Assembly: GCA_037176885.1 (NCBI GenBank)
Contig: JAWWNJ010000039.1
Coordinates: 186,001 to 250,000 of the forward strand
Reading direction: 5' to 3'
Origin: Favolaschia claudopus
Taxonomy: Eukaryota > Basidiomycota > Agaricomycetes > Agaricales > Mycenaceae
DNA length: 64,000 bases
Every line of letters starts with the position of its first letter. Position 1 is the stretch's first letter. The position numbers and the translations under genes were made by a program. Shown piece by piece: positions 48,601 to 62,567 of the stretch. The notes under the pieces were generated by a model, which saw only the letters and a list, made by a program, of their open reading frames with translations, was not told where the DNA came from and did no database searches.

Positions 48601-49517
48601 TATATCTCTTCCGCCGAAAGTGAGTGAAAGAGACCGCAAGTTTGTGTTTATCGTTTGTGACAATGCTTGAATAGCCAAATGGCTGAAGCAAAGTGCGATT
48701 GTGCTTCTGCTGCCGCATGGGCTCGATGGAGCGGGACCAGAACACTCTTCTTCACGTCTTGAGCGTATGCTTCAAGTGAGCCCGAGAACCACTGTTTCTT
48801 ATGAACTTTTGTTTACCTACTCTCCTCACAGCTGTCCAATGATCGATACGTCTACTCGGAGTCTGAACCGGTGTATAACACCAATATGCATGTCTGTTAT
48901 CCGACGACGCCGGCACAATATTTCCATCTCCTAAGGCGGCAGATGAAGCGCAATTTCCGGAAGCCCTTGATCGTAGCGGGTCCTAAAGCGCTTCTGCGGT
49001 TGTCTGTAAGTCTCTGACTTTTCAATCATTGAGAAGGAAGATACGACTTCAAATTTGCCAGGCGGCTTCATCCAGTATGCGCGATCTTGAGTCTGGGACA
49101 TCATTCCAGCCGGTGCTCCGAGACGCAGCCGACAATACCTCATCTGCTAAACGGGTTGTGCTGATGAGTGGGAAGATTTATTACGACCTCCTTAAGGAAA
49201 GGCAGGCGCGCTCGATGGAGAAGGACGTTGCCTTCATTCGTATGGAAGAATTGGCGCCGTTCCCTTTCGCAGAGCTTCGTGCGGTTCTGAAAGACTACCC
49301 GGTCGCTGAAGAGGTAGTGTGGCTGCAGGAGGAACCCAAGAACCAAGGCGCGTTCACTCATGTCGCGCCGCGGGCCAATAGCGTTCTACAGGAGTTGGGC
49401 ATGAAGGATGTTGTTTACAGAGGAAGGCAGGAGAGCGCAGTTCCTGCGCCGGGTATCGGTAAATTATACGCGGCGCAACAAAAGGCGGTAATTGAATCTG
49501 CATTTGCGGGACTGTAA
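45611..49517 (+). CDS. DHTKD1: 2-oxoadipate dehydrogenase E1, mitochondrial (DHTKD1 type)
   Basis: Thiamine-diphosphate E1 enzyme related to 2-oxoglutarate dehydrogenase, acting in lysine/tryptophan breakdown (family knowledge). ATG 45611 gives [20 protein letters not shown], an Arg-rich mitochondrial targeting leader, then [14 protein letters not shown] 25-nt exon (45760-45784) leads to [20 protein letters not shown]. Core motifs: [72 protein letters not shown], the ThDP motif [11 protein letters not shown]...NNVGYTT, and [20 protein letters not shown]. Then come [76 protein letters not shown] and [19 protein letters not shown]. Stop at 49517. Full length, about 15 introns. RRWGHNELD needs a 3-nt microexon at 47469-47471. 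The ESM and [11 protein letters not shown] signatures favour DHTKD1 over KGD1. Confidence 0.9.
47469..47471 (+). other. Predicted 3-nt microexon (GGG)
   Basis: The exon ending ...TACAGAAGATG at 47414 is followed by GTAGGTGTT...ACTCCAG (47415-47468). Then comes GGG, then GTAAATCAT...TGCGCAG (47472-47521), then ACACAACGAGCTCGAC. Only TG+GGG+ACAC restores the invariant WGHNELD frame; skipping the triplet would create a TGA codon. The two introns could also be a nested (stwintron-like) arrangement. Confidence 0.7.
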
Positions 49518-49697
49518 AATATATTTGATTATTCTGGGTGTTTACATGTGTGTGTTTTGTCGGGCGACGTTGATCAATACGTGGTGACACGAATTCGCCA
49601 GTAGTTGTCTGCGACACCCAAGGCGCTCTCAGTCTGTCTCTTCAATTCTCTCTCCCCCTTCCACCATCTCCGCGATACACGTCTCTCCTGCCCTGCC

Positions 49698-52487
<2,790 letters not shown>

Positions 52488-52708
52488 TGAGATTACATTT
52501 GCTTTGTGAATTAGTTTATGTCCCCGCAGTCTGTGGGCTGTTAAATAAATTATGACTTTCGTGCCTTCGTCTCATTTGTCGACTGTCGCCGGTCCGGAAA
52601 TATTATATAAGCTGATGAAGTCTTCCAGCGCCCGCCAACCACTGTGCGGAACGATGCCGTCGTCGAGTCAGCGCTCAATAGATTCCACCTGCCTTGTCTC
52701 GAACCGCC

Positions 52709-54118
52709 ATGTCTGTTTGCGACCACCGGATTTTGAGCTTCGAATCCTCTCCGTATAGCTCTCAAGCTGGATACCAGAGACCAACCGCGACAGAAAGAGA
52801 GGATGCTGCCACTTTGCAATCTGTCGCGAAGGGCAAATCGAAGAGGACACTGGAAACTGCCGTCATTGAAGACTCGAATGCTTTCTGCGCGCCCCTGGTC
52901 CTCCCCGGCGACGATCTAGCCGAGGACCCAGAATATCCTCCTCAGAGCGTTCAGGAATGGCAGACTGACGAGGATCGAAACGAGGTGACGCCGGACAGAA
53001 AGACAATCTACGTCGCGGCTCCCCCGTCCATTGACTCGAATATCGCCTTTGTCGAGTCGTGGTCGGCGCCAAAGCAAGCCGACAATAAGCAAATCCAGCC
53101 TCCGCAAATCCAGGATGTTGTGGACTATCTGAAGGCCTTTTATCATGGCATGCCTGTGAAGCTACTACCCCCTCCAAAGCTGCGGTTAACCCAGTGGGGA
53201 GAGGGGAAGCCGTCTAGAACCCCGCGTTTCGTTGGGTTGAGCACAACAACGGAATGCGTACGCATTCGCACCAGAGCCTCTAAGGACGGTGTATTCGCGC
53301 GTCAGCTTAACTTGGACGATCTTCTGGACGCTGCTATTGGGATTCTTCCCGACGATGCGTTCGCGTTGTTGCTCTTGGTGCCATTCGACATATATGAGAG
53401 CCCAGATGATGACTTTGCGTGTGGGCGTGCGTACGGGGGAAGTCGTGTAACGGTCATCTCGACTGCGAGGTAAGCAGCCTCTATGTCCAAGCCGAGTTTA
53501 GCTTAGAACTACGTTAGATATCATCCTGGGCTCGACCGCCACCAGGACGTGGACAGACTTCACTCTTGGCCAGCGTCGCATTGCAAAGAATTTATAGATG
53601 CCTTTTGCTCTGATGCAGGCAAAGGCAAAGCAAAATCGAAGCACAAGAAGAATGGAAAAGCCACAACGATGGAGTCAAGCTCCTCAGAGCCCGTTGCCTA
53701 CGCTGCGCTGTCCCCTTTACATGCTGCTGTGACTGCGCACGAAGCGTTACCCCCGCTCGACAAGTCACCGAATGCAGCCGCCTTGTCGGCGTTGTGGCTT
53801 GGTCGCGCATGTCGCACTGCGAGCCACGAACTCGGGCATTGCCTCGGCATTGACCATTGCGTCTATTACGCCTGCGCCATGCAAGGCACGGCGGGGCTTG
53901 CTGAAGACGCGCGGCAGCCCCCGTTTCTCTGCCCTGTAGACCTCACAAAAATGTTACATGCCTCCGGTGCCGATCGCGACGATAGATACCGAGCAATTCT
54001 GGATTTTTGCGACAAGCACCCGGCTTGCCATTTATTCGCGGCCTTTGCGGCGTGGATCCGTGCTCAAACACCCGAGACCTCAGCGAAGCGACTCAAGACC
54101 ACAGACACGGAACAATGA
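52709..54118 (+). CDS. Archaemetzincin-family zinc metallopeptidase
   Basis: ATG 52709 gives MSVCDHRILSFESSPYSS. The zinc-binding motif HELGHCLGIDHC is at 53825-53860, with the catalytic Glu after the first His. It is followed by VYYACAMQGT, the Cys and Met-turn that define archaemetzincins (HExxHxxGxxHCxxxxCxM). Downstream, the usual structural CPxC reads LCPVDL, so the last Cys is replaced by Asp. Upstream blocks include GMPVKLLPPPKLRLTQW, a beta core (FALLLLVPFDIYESPDDDF) and VISTAR; after one intron comes YHPGLD. A Lys/Ser-rich insertion (GKGKAKSKHKKNGKA) separates the core from the active site. Stop at 54118. One intron. Substrate unknown in fungi; probably intracellular, since no signal peptide is present. 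Confidence 0.9.
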
Positions 54119-54172
54119 GAGTTGATTCCGATTGCAGTATTTACCCAAATTACATCCTTTTTTCCGCTCTCT

Positions 54173-55275
54173 TCAACAGGTGAAGACGGCGGGCCCTGTT
54201 GCAGACGTGAGGGGGGTGTATAGGGGAGTGCGATGGAGATCTTACCGGGTACAGTGTAGCTCGAAATTCCGAAGATGGGGGTAACGATACCGGAATCGGT
54301 GGACTTGTAAACTCCGGGAATGCTTACTGTGGACGGAGCGACGACCTTGGCACTAGTACCAGTGACAGACAGTTGCGCGCAGCTCATCTTGATGATATGA
54401 GTCAACTATACAATAGATATGCGTGGCATTGAGTGCGACATACGAAGAATTGAGCTCCGGGGTAAGACGAAGCGTACTCAAGACCTTGACGAACATCAGA
54501 AAAGACGCCGACTTGTAACAAAAAAAAACCCGCACCGATGTATTCGACTCTCAAAAGATAGTCTCCACTGGCAATGCAGGGAGGGATGGTCAAGGTAACA
54601 TTCCCTTTGTTGATGAAAAGCAGGTCCGATCCCCACTGATGGGTGGCTTCGTTCAGGCCGCTCTCAAAGATCTTGAACCACTTCAAGCCTATAGTCGAAC
54701 TGTTGGGACTCTACTGCACATGATCATGATGCAAAATCTCTTACCAGAAACATTGGTTTGAGTCGCCGAGGGTACGGCAGCGCTATTAAAATTACTTCTA
54801 TAGAGATTGCTCATGCGAGTGGTATGCACTTACAGGTAGGCGACAACCGGTCCTAAACAATGGTACGCGATCAACGAAAAGAAATGTAAGGAGACAGTGT
54901 CCACTAACCCTTGTTAGTAGGGTCAATAGGGTCGGCGGGATCCGGGCCAGTGTACCCAGCACCAGTGCGGTGGAACTGAGCGGTAACTTGTCCTCCGGCG
55001 GGGACCTTGATCACAGCTTGAGAGACTGGCTGGACGAAGTTCGTGTTGCAAATCAAGTTGGGGGAGTTGAGATCGGTGATAGCCTACATAGGATCGAAGG
55101 GATGATTTAGCCAATGCATGATGCAGAGAGATGACGGGCGCCTTACGGCGTTTGAAGTAGGAACCCGCACTCCGACGCCATGTCCTTGGTCGACGCCGTT
55201 CACAGACACTTCTTGGAAGATTGTTCCAGCTGCAGCAAAGCCCACAAGAGCGAGGAGAGACAGCAGAGGCGCCAT
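54173..55275 (-). CDS. AA9-family (LPMO-like) secreted protein lacking the copper site
   Basis: ATG 55275 gives a signal peptide, [16 protein letters not shown], then [19 protein letters not shown]9 lytic polysaccharide monooxygenases normally start the mature chain with His (HTIFQ...); here the codon is GGA (Gly). The second copper His, in the family's SHKGP block, is Asn ([14 protein letters not shown], mature residue 84). The second-sphere His of IALHxA is Glu ([13 protein letters not shown]), and the axial Tyr after GAQF is Phe (residue 169). The Gln of GAQF is kept. The fold is otherwise complete: [55 protein letters not shown], ending YTVPGPAVFTC at 54173. Six introns, all in frame, no stops; the Cys pairs remain. 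It cannot be a normal copper monooxygenase. A polysaccharide-binding or other non-oxidative role is inferred. Confidence 0.9.
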
Positions 55276-56395
55276 AGCTAGCTTTTAGAGGAGCTCAAGT
55301 TTAGAAAACTGAGAGATAGACCCTTTCTATGGTGCCAATTTATAGATTTTTGAGAGGCAGTGAGCTCATAATCCCGAATTGCGAGCTCGATAGGATCTGG
55401 AACGAGTACATTGCTTGCTGGCAAGCCCTACGGCATTTTCGTCTTCCACAGTTGTTGCGACGGGCTTCCGCGACGGACCGATTGGCCCACAATCCAGAAT
55501 TCTTGAGCAGTGGTATTCGACACTTGACGGAGGGTCATTCGTAGAGATTAATTCGCCGGTCATCTGTCCTCCAGAAGGCTTTGCGGTCTGGCACCGGATA
55601 CGCAGCTAAACATAGGTTTCTAGTGGTGGCCGGGTGGCCACGCACATAGAGAGGATCGAGACGGAGTTCAAGCTGATGAAACTTGAAGAAGAAGACACAA
55701 TATGTCCGGCATTCAGTCTATACAACAACCAGATCCAGAGGTCTTCAAATCAATGGGGGCGTCTATGCGATCCCGACTGGTAGAAATTCCTTGTTTTCCG
55801 CGAAAAGACCGAACTTTTGTCATTTTACTGCCAGTCGCGAAGTGAAGATACGGCGGGACCGAAGAAGACCATTCGGATGGGCTTGGCGGTGTATTTCAGT
55901 ATACCAACAAGCTTCCAGAGTGCATGCCTGTAGATAATTTGGTCAACTTCGGTGATAGTGGACCGTCAGTGTGGACGCCAACGTGAACCAGAGTGAACGT
56001 AAGATGATAGTCGTTTGATTGCGGACCCATTAGAGTCCATTAGCTAGAGGAGAGGAGTTAGAATGGCTTGCTAGACTTGTTAGCGTCTCAAGGGATGCCT
56101 GGTGAGTTGTTCAAGCGCGCGACATGGCGGCAAGAGTCAAGTGGGTCTGGCGGACCGGCCCTGCCCCGCACCCGCGGCGATTCGAAGAGTCCTCAAGCAA
56201 AGCTTTTAAATTGTTCCGAGCGAACACGATCAACTACAAGTACAGCAGAGATACAGGTCCTACGAGCGTACACGAATACGAAATACGTATATTCCAAAAG
56301 ATTCAACGAGATCTTCCAGACAGCAGAAATGGCAAATATGAATATAAGTTATAACACCGGCTTGCCAGACGAGCAGAGCCTGTGGCGAAGGAGCA
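55276..56395. other. Intergenic region upstream of the AA9-like gene
   Basis: It holds the AA9-like gene promoter at the left and the 3' flank of the coiled-coil gene at the right. Short open frames only; nothing recognised. Confidence 0.5.
55338..55346 (-). promoter_or_regulatory. Probable TATA box of the AA9-like gene
   Basis: The minus strand reads CTATAAATT about 65 bp before the start codon at 55275, a good position for a fungal TATA box with a short leader. Its presence suggests the gene is still expressed. Confidence 0.5.
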
Positions 56396-57894
56396 TCACC
56401 TCTTCCTTACGACCGGTTTCCCGCCTCGTGAGGTTGCGGTATCTGAAACGCGCCGCCGCTTCGTAGGCGTGGCATGTTCCGCCGCTTGGTGTTGAGAATG
56501 CCCATTTGCTGCTGGACGTTTTAGCCGTGAGGTCGATGACGAGGCGGGATGTATAGGATGAACATGAATGCCACCGTATACCTCCTGACCGGGGTTCTGC
56601 AAAATTAAGTTATAGCGCATCAATAAACGGTCGTGTTATTTGAGGAAGAAGACGAACCATCATGAGCTCATCCCCGCTTTCCTCATCCCTATCCACATTA
56701 TCCTGCTCACTTCCGCTGTTATAATGACTGCGATCGTCTTCGTCCTCAACCATCAACCCACTCCGCCGCCGCTTCACCAGCCGTATGTCCGGTACGTCAG
56801 GCACCTCGGACGCCTCCTCCTCTTCATCCCCGAGCGGATCGTCGTCGTCTTCCTCCGCTTTGACATGCACGACCGCCTGCACCCGACGCACAAATATTTG
56901 CCGTGGGGGCTGAGATGGCGTTTGCAACGCGCTAGCCTTCGTTTTGGCCGAACGCGCGCTCTGGTTGTGTACAGCGGAAGAAGAAGAGGAAGCCTCTGCA
57001 GTGTGGTATGAGGGGGGCACCTCGTTCCGGGCGGACGTAGGCTGCTGCTTCGCTGGTCTGGCGGCGGGAGTACGGGGTATAGTCTTGTGGTGGGATTGCG
57101 TGCTTATGCTTTGCTGCAGGGGAGAGTCGGAGTCTGATGGACTCGGTGGATTGGCAGATTTATATGAAGGGGGCTGATTGGAGGATGTCGAAGCGCGTTT
57201 CGTGATCGACGCAGGAGCGGAGTTGGGATTGGAGATAAATTCGTGTCGGAGTTTCGGAGGGCTTTCGGTGAGCGCATTACGGGAGAGCTAATGGGGAACG
57301 GTCAGCCAAAAAGCGATATAACGGAGCAAGATACTATACAGTCAGTAGTTCGGTGGATAGACCACAACGATCCTGCTCAACACGCGTATAATGTTCTTGC
57401 CAATTCTTGGCTTGTTCTTTCCAGTGTACAACTTCGCGTTGCAGACCGTCGATCTGAATTTCCTGCATCAGCAAATTCCGACTGAGTGTTCATGAGCGTT
57501 TAGGCTGACGGTGGCACGCAATTGGGATAACTAGGACGATGGGTAAGCTACCGAGACAACGCGTTGAACGAAGACGAAATTCACCTCTGTTTCATACTTT
57601 GAAGTCGCCAATTCAGTTTCATGTAATGATTTGAGGGCATCGTCGCGTTCTCGTCTGGTTTCGTGAGCTTCTGCGCGTATCCTTGCAACTTGTGCTTGAG
57701 CTTCGTCTTCGAGCTCGGACGCCTGAGATACTGTCAGGAAAGTTGATATGGTGGGGGAGAAGTGATATACAGCGTTCAACACGGTCTTCTGGACGAGACC
57801 GAGCACTTCGGCGAGCGAACTCTTGGTAGACGCGCTCAGCAACATCAAATTCAAAGCAGAGGAACGTAAAGTCACGGTGGCCAATCTGTGACAT
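56396..57894 (-). CDS. Uncharacterised coiled-coil protein with acidic, NLS-like C-terminus
   Basis: ATG 57894 gives MSQIGHRDFTFLCFEFDVAE and RVYQEFARRSARSRPEDRVE. After an intron comes a clear coiled coil (LEDEAQAQVARIRAEAHETR, ERDDALKSLHETELATSK), then EIQIDGLQREVVHWKEQAKN and WQEHYTR. A long disordered Ser/Pro region follows. Then come VKAEEDDDDPLGDEEEEASE, IRLVKRRRSGLMVEDEDD and, after a last intron, NPGQEVYGGIHVHPIHP, ending GGKPVVRKR at 56396. The basic clusters (KRRRSG, TPTKRRRVSD) look like nuclear localisation signals. No named family recognised. The exon chain is firm at most junctions; the splice before LSRNALTESPPKLRHEF (donor GTTGAG, acceptor TTAG) is the least certain. A nuclear structural role is only inference. 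Confidence 0.65.
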
Positions 57895-58031
57895 GTCACG
57901 CTTGTTAATCGATATTTGATCGCAACTCGGACCGTGTGCCGGCTATATTTCGTTTTTCGCAAAAAAAAACTATCGCAGTCAAACGATGCTCATCGAGGTT
58001 CATATGTACAACACGGTCTCGAAGACACGAT

Positions 58032-59519
58032 TCACGCAACTGCCTCCATATCTTCGTCTCCATCCGCATCTTCCTCCTCCTCACGAGCAATCTCCTCCAA
58101 TTGTGCAGCGAGTAATGCTAGCTGAGCCTGCAGTTCCGCGCGCGCATGGTCTGCGAGAGACATCGTCACGGGCTCGCTCTTCACGCCCGCACGCCGCGCC
58201 TCATCCTCCAACTTGAACACCTCGCCAAAGTTGATCTTCTGAAGGATGCTTTGTGCGGCTGCGTACGCAGTGTCGGTTCCGCTGGGTTCTGGAGGGACGG
58301 CCGGCTTGGTTGCGGGAACGTTGGCCGGAGGCATTGCTTGCTTTGGTGTGGATATCGGACGCGCGGGAATCGGTTGGCCGGCAGCAGCGGCGGGAGTGAC
58401 GGATGACTGATGAAGGGTCGGTAACGGCGGGAGGAGAGCAGGCGGCATCTGAATATGTCGAGGAACGACGTTGAAGGGAGAGGCCGCATGTGCTGCCGCC
58501 GCCGCGGCGACACGGGCCTTCTGTGCTGCTGGGATAGCATTCTGTGTCTGTGGACGACGCGTAGCCCGTCGCGTCGATGACTGCGTGGAATTAGTGAAGC
58601 ACTGTAGAGCACAAAATGGTACACACGCTGCCGCCCTCCCAATTGGGATTCAACCGATACTTGCCATCGCTACTTTTCTGAAAGCGTCCGCGCCTGAAGG
58701 CTTTCTGCAAAGCCTGACTAGCGGACGGGCGAAAGTTCGACTGCACCGGATATCGTGCTGCCATCCAATTGAACAGATCTTTCGGCGCGAGCCCGTTGGG
58801 GTCATCAACAGCAATCAATCCTTCGACAATCATATCCTCATAACTCGGAAGATCGGTGTCCTCCGAAACAGTGGGAGGTTGTTGTCCTGCTACCGCCGCC
58901 GCTGCAGCTGCAGTGAAAAGAGCATGTTGCTGAGCATACGCAGAGGGTGGGAATGGCTGAGACGGGATGTAAGCACCAGCAGGAAAGCCATTGTGAGGAG
59001 TGGGGTACGCGGGATATGTATAGGGCGTGAAACCAGCAGGGAGAGCTTGGTAATATGGAGTATGGGGGTACGCAGGCTGTCCAGCAAAACCATAGGGTTG
59101 TGTGGTTGGGGTCGACTGCTTCGAGGGACCGGCCACAGGTTGCTTATCCGGTGGCTTGGGCTCACTAGAAGGGTGCGGGGGCTTGCCTTCTGCCTCTTGC
59201 GGCTTGGCCTCCCCATTCGGAGGGGGGATTGAGGTTCCCGTGTCCTCCACTTTGGGGACACGGTTTTGCATGGAAGCAATGACGGATTTGAAGTCGGTGG
59301 GCCATATGTTTCGCTTCAAGGCTACGGGGACATGTATATCGAGAGTAAGGCATATACCGATGACCTGCTCGCTGGGAAGAAGAGAGAGATATTGGCGTTT
59401 GAGGTCATGGTCTAAGGAGAGTAAGGAAATAGGAAGAGGTAAACGTAAAGAATAAATTGGGCACCTTCTGGCAAAGCGTTATGGACGAAATGCAGAGCCC
59501 CAGAACTCCCGGGCTGCAT
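58032..59519 (-). CDS. H1/H5-like winged-helix (H15) domain protein
   Basis: Start ATG 59519 (MQPGSSGALHFVHNALPE) is the first Met in the reading frame; an earlier start in another frame (MTLPTLKQ) was rejected. Next come DHDLKRQYLSLLPSEQVI, LKRNIWPTDFKSVIASMQNR, and a long Pro/Tyr/Ala-rich stretch. The winged-helix domain lies at LPSYEDMIVEGLIAVDDPNG, PKDLFNWMAARYPVQSNFRP and QALQKAFRRGRFQKSSDGKY, closing RLNPNWEGG. It resembles linker-histone globular domains (SYEDMIxEAI...FRxxxxxALKKxxxxGxFxK). After an intron, an Ala/Pro-rich region leads to a helical tail (HARAELQAQLALLAAQLEEI) and an acidic end (EDADGDEDMEAVA, stop 58032). Probably a chromatin or transcription factor; not a canonical H1, since the tails are not Lys-rich. 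Confidence 0.8.
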
Positions 59520-59910
59520 CCCGAGAAACTGTAAAGTTGCTTCAAAGTTGGCAAAGTCATGTGCCACTTCCCACGGTTCATCTTTTCTCAAAAACGTTGC
59601 AGTTCGACAACTTCAGATTCAGCGACCTATGCAAAGCCTATGCACCGCACAGAATCTCAGTCAGCATATGCATTTGTCACTTTTCTTTTTTCGGCAATAC
59701 GTTACACGAATTGAGGGCTATATGGGATCCTGGGCAACACGCGGTTAAACGGCTAAAATGAGTCCTAGCTCGGTACCCCGCTGTGAATTACTCAGCGAAT
59801 GAGCTACCTTTCTTTTCCTTCTTATAAGTACCATCAAGGATGTTCATTCAGCAGCTTGAAGTCGGGCCTACCATCCAACTGCTCCACTACTATCGCATCA
59901 ATATTCTGCC
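59520..59910. other. Divergent intergenic region
   Basis: It lies between the start codons of the H15-domain gene (-) and the carboxylesterase (+) and must hold both promoters. The only clear element is the TTATAAGT box near 59821-59830. No coding exon is supported. Confidence 0.5.
59821..59830 (+). promoter_or_regulatory. Probable TATA box of the carboxylesterase gene
   Basis: CTTATAAGTA lies about 80 bp before the ATG at 59911, a usual spacing for secreted-enzyme genes in fungi. Confidence 0.45.
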
Positions 59911-62177
59911 ATGGCCTCTCTCAGTCGTATCCTATATGCAACCTTAATTTCAACCATCTGCGTCCAAGCGGTCAACTCTCAGAGTCCCAACCCTCCAGTT
60001 GTTGATCTAGGCTACGCGCAATATCAAGGTGTGGTAGACGAGGCGCTCAACATTACTGCCTTCCGTGGTATCCGTTACGCCGCCCCTCCTACTGGTATGT
60101 GATACGCGTTCCTAAATTTTCGCCCACAATTGACTCGGTGTTGAAAGGACCCTTGCGATGGCGAGCACCCACCCCGCCGGCCAAAGTACATGCAATTCAG
60201 CAGGCCTCCGATAACCCTCCCTTATGCCTGCAAGGAGCAGAGGGAACAGCCGCAACCGACCCATTTAACACTCGGGATGTAACCGAGTCGGCAGACTGTC
60301 TATTTCTCAGGTTCGCGCAATAACTTGTCTACATATCCGAGATCTTTCTCACTGTGCGCCTCAGTGTCTATTCTCCGAATACAAACAACAATACACTGTT
60401 GCCAACCATTGTCTGGATTCATGGCGGAGGATACGCACTCGGTGGGGCCGGATTTTATAACGGCTCAGAGCTCGTACAAGAATCAAATAACCAAGTTGTC
60501 GTGGTTATTCTCCAATATCGGCTCGGTTTATTCGTTAGCAAACTCGTTATTAACCGTTAAGATTCAACTGACGACCTCCAAGGGCTTTCTTGCAGGCAAT
60601 GAGATAAAAAAGGGTGGTGACCTCAATGCTGCTTTACGTGTGTGCTGTTGCATTTTTTGGACGCTTGATTCTGATTTGCGACTCAGTCGATCAAGAGTTT
60701 GCGTTGCGCTGGGTTAACAAAAATGTGAAGCCCTTAGTAGTATCCTATACCCTCTGCTAATCAACCCGTGGCTTCTAGATCCACAGCTTCGGGTGAGTAT
60801 AATCGTCGCACTCCACCATATCTTTCTGAGCGCGACACACAAGCGGTGATCCCGAGAAAGTCACCATCTGGGGTCAGAGTGCAGGTTGGTTTGTTTTTCG
60901 ATGGGTCAACAATGAGATCCTAACTCGTTCTTTAGGTGCTGGCTCGGTCATTCAACATGTTGTTGCCCGCAACGGAAAGACAACTCCCAAACTCTTCCGC
61001 GCCGCGATGACCAGTTCCACTTTCCTGCCTTCGCAGTACAAATATAACGCCAAAATCCCTCAGGTGAAGATGCTTGTTTGCTTGTTAGTGTCACCAACCG
61101 ATGTCGTGCATAGTCTTTATTCTCTGAAGTCGCCTCGCAAGCAGGGTAAGATTCCTAGCTCGTTCCGTATCTATGTTCAAGTTTCTCATGTTGAACAGGT
61201 GCAATAACAGCCAACCTCTCGAGTGCTTGCGCAAGGCCGACAGCGCGAAGCTATCAGAAATCAACGTCAACATGATTCTCGCCGGGTTCGCCGGGACTTT
61301 CACATTTTACCCTGTCGTCGACGGTTCTTTCATTATGCAGAGTCCTACGGACACCATATCTCAAGGAACTCTCAACACAGTAAGTTTTATACTTCCCTGT
61401 ATTATATTTCCCCGTTAACCCGCTTTTACAGGATATATTGCTTTCCGTCACGAATGGAAACGAGGGAGCTTTGTTTATAAACCAGACAGCGGAATACGAC
61501 GTCGCACAGTACGTCCGGAATCTCTTCCCGCTTCTTGGAAGCAAGGATAGTGCTGCTGCCGCGTCGCTGTACAAATCGTTGGGATCCTCGGTCGATCAGG
61601 TTAATGCGGTTTTGGGAGAATGTGAGCAATGACTGTTCCTTCGGAGTTCGTGAAGTGGCCCATACAATTACCACAGCCATCTTCGTTTGCCCCACCTACC
61701 GTCTTCTCGACGCTCTTCCGGGCAAGTCTTACAAGGTTTGCATAGCGCATGTTCGAAAGCCTTCATTAATTCGGACTCTCTAGGGTGAATATGGTATCCC
61801 ACCAGCATGGCACGGCCAAGACGCAGTCAACTATTTCCCTACGTTCGTAGAGTTTGGGAGCACACTATTTTTCAACAACACCGACTTCATCGACGCATTC
61901 AACCTCGGCTTCCTCTCGTTCGCCGTTAACCTCGATCCCAATGACAAATTGCGTTCTAGTATCGCGCCTGTGTGGCCAACTTGGTCGAGCGAGAAGACTG
62001 AGATGGTGTTCAACAAAACGGCGCTTGATGCTCCGCATATCGCTCCGGTCAGGATTTCGAGCGCGTTGTTGAGGAGATGCGAGTGAGTAGAAACCCTTTT
62101 GCTTCTTTCGCTGCGGGGTTTGACTTTTCGTTCTACGTAGGTTTTGGAAGGACTTGCGCCATATCACTGGGCAATAG
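59911..62177 (+). CDS. Secreted type B carboxylesterase/lipase
   Basis: ATG 59911 gives a signal peptide, MASLSRILYATLISTICVQA. Then come YAQYQGVVDEALNITAFRGI and RYAAPPTG, the start of the alpha/beta-hydrolase fold. The oxyanion hole is IVWIHGGGYALGG, the nucleophile elbow GGDPEKVTIWGQSAGAGSVI (Ser in GQSAG), the acidic residue in NGNEGALFINQ, and the His in IPPAWHGQDAVNYFPTF. The pair CLFLSVYSP and EFALRWVNKN are also family blocks. Many short introns; the small exon IHSFG near 60778-60792 and the SLFSEVASQAG exon near 61112 are needed to keep frame. It ends EFWKDLRHITGQ at 62177. The catalytic triad is complete. Substrate unknown; fungal relatives include lipases and steryl or feruloyl-type esterases. 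Its neighbours suggest no pathway. Confidence 0.88.
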
Positions 62178-62567
62178 ACGTATATTGACTTGATTTTATA
62201 ACTTATACTACTAGAAATTGTTTTGCCTCGCATTTTGTTTTTGCAGGTTGAACCGTGGGAAAGACACGTTGATGAACAAACAACAAGCGTACACATACCA
62301 ATACATCACGTACACCAAGCCTTGTACTTGTGACGCGCCTTGTATTCGACGCGACCTTGGGCCTATTTCGGAAATCTTTATATTTCTGCTTTCTAGAACT
62401 CACCGCGAGATTAGATGCTCTTATACTCTGGTTTCCAAGGCATCCGTCTGAATTTCTTATAATCCTGCCATGGCTGTCCTGGTCTCGCTCAACGGGCGGA
62501 TTCCTCCCATCCGCCCTTCTAAATTTCCCTCCCTTTCTCTTCGTGTTGTCGATTCTCGCTATTCCAC
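62178..62567 (+). other. Intergenic region before the membrane protein gene
   Basis: Contains the esterase 3' end and the promoter of the next gene. No exon recognised. Confidence 0.5.

Noticed and set aside
45611..49517. Mitochondrial 2-oxoglutarate dehydrogenase KGD1 as the identity
   Set aside because: Block wording ([47 protein letters not shown]) and overall length fit the DHTKD1 branch better; a tree would settle it.
60541..60780. Suspected disruption of the carboxylesterase after GFLAGNEIKK
   Set aside because: Short exons joined at normal GT/AG sites give NKN-IHSFG-GDPEKVTIWGQSAG in frame, so the gene is intact.
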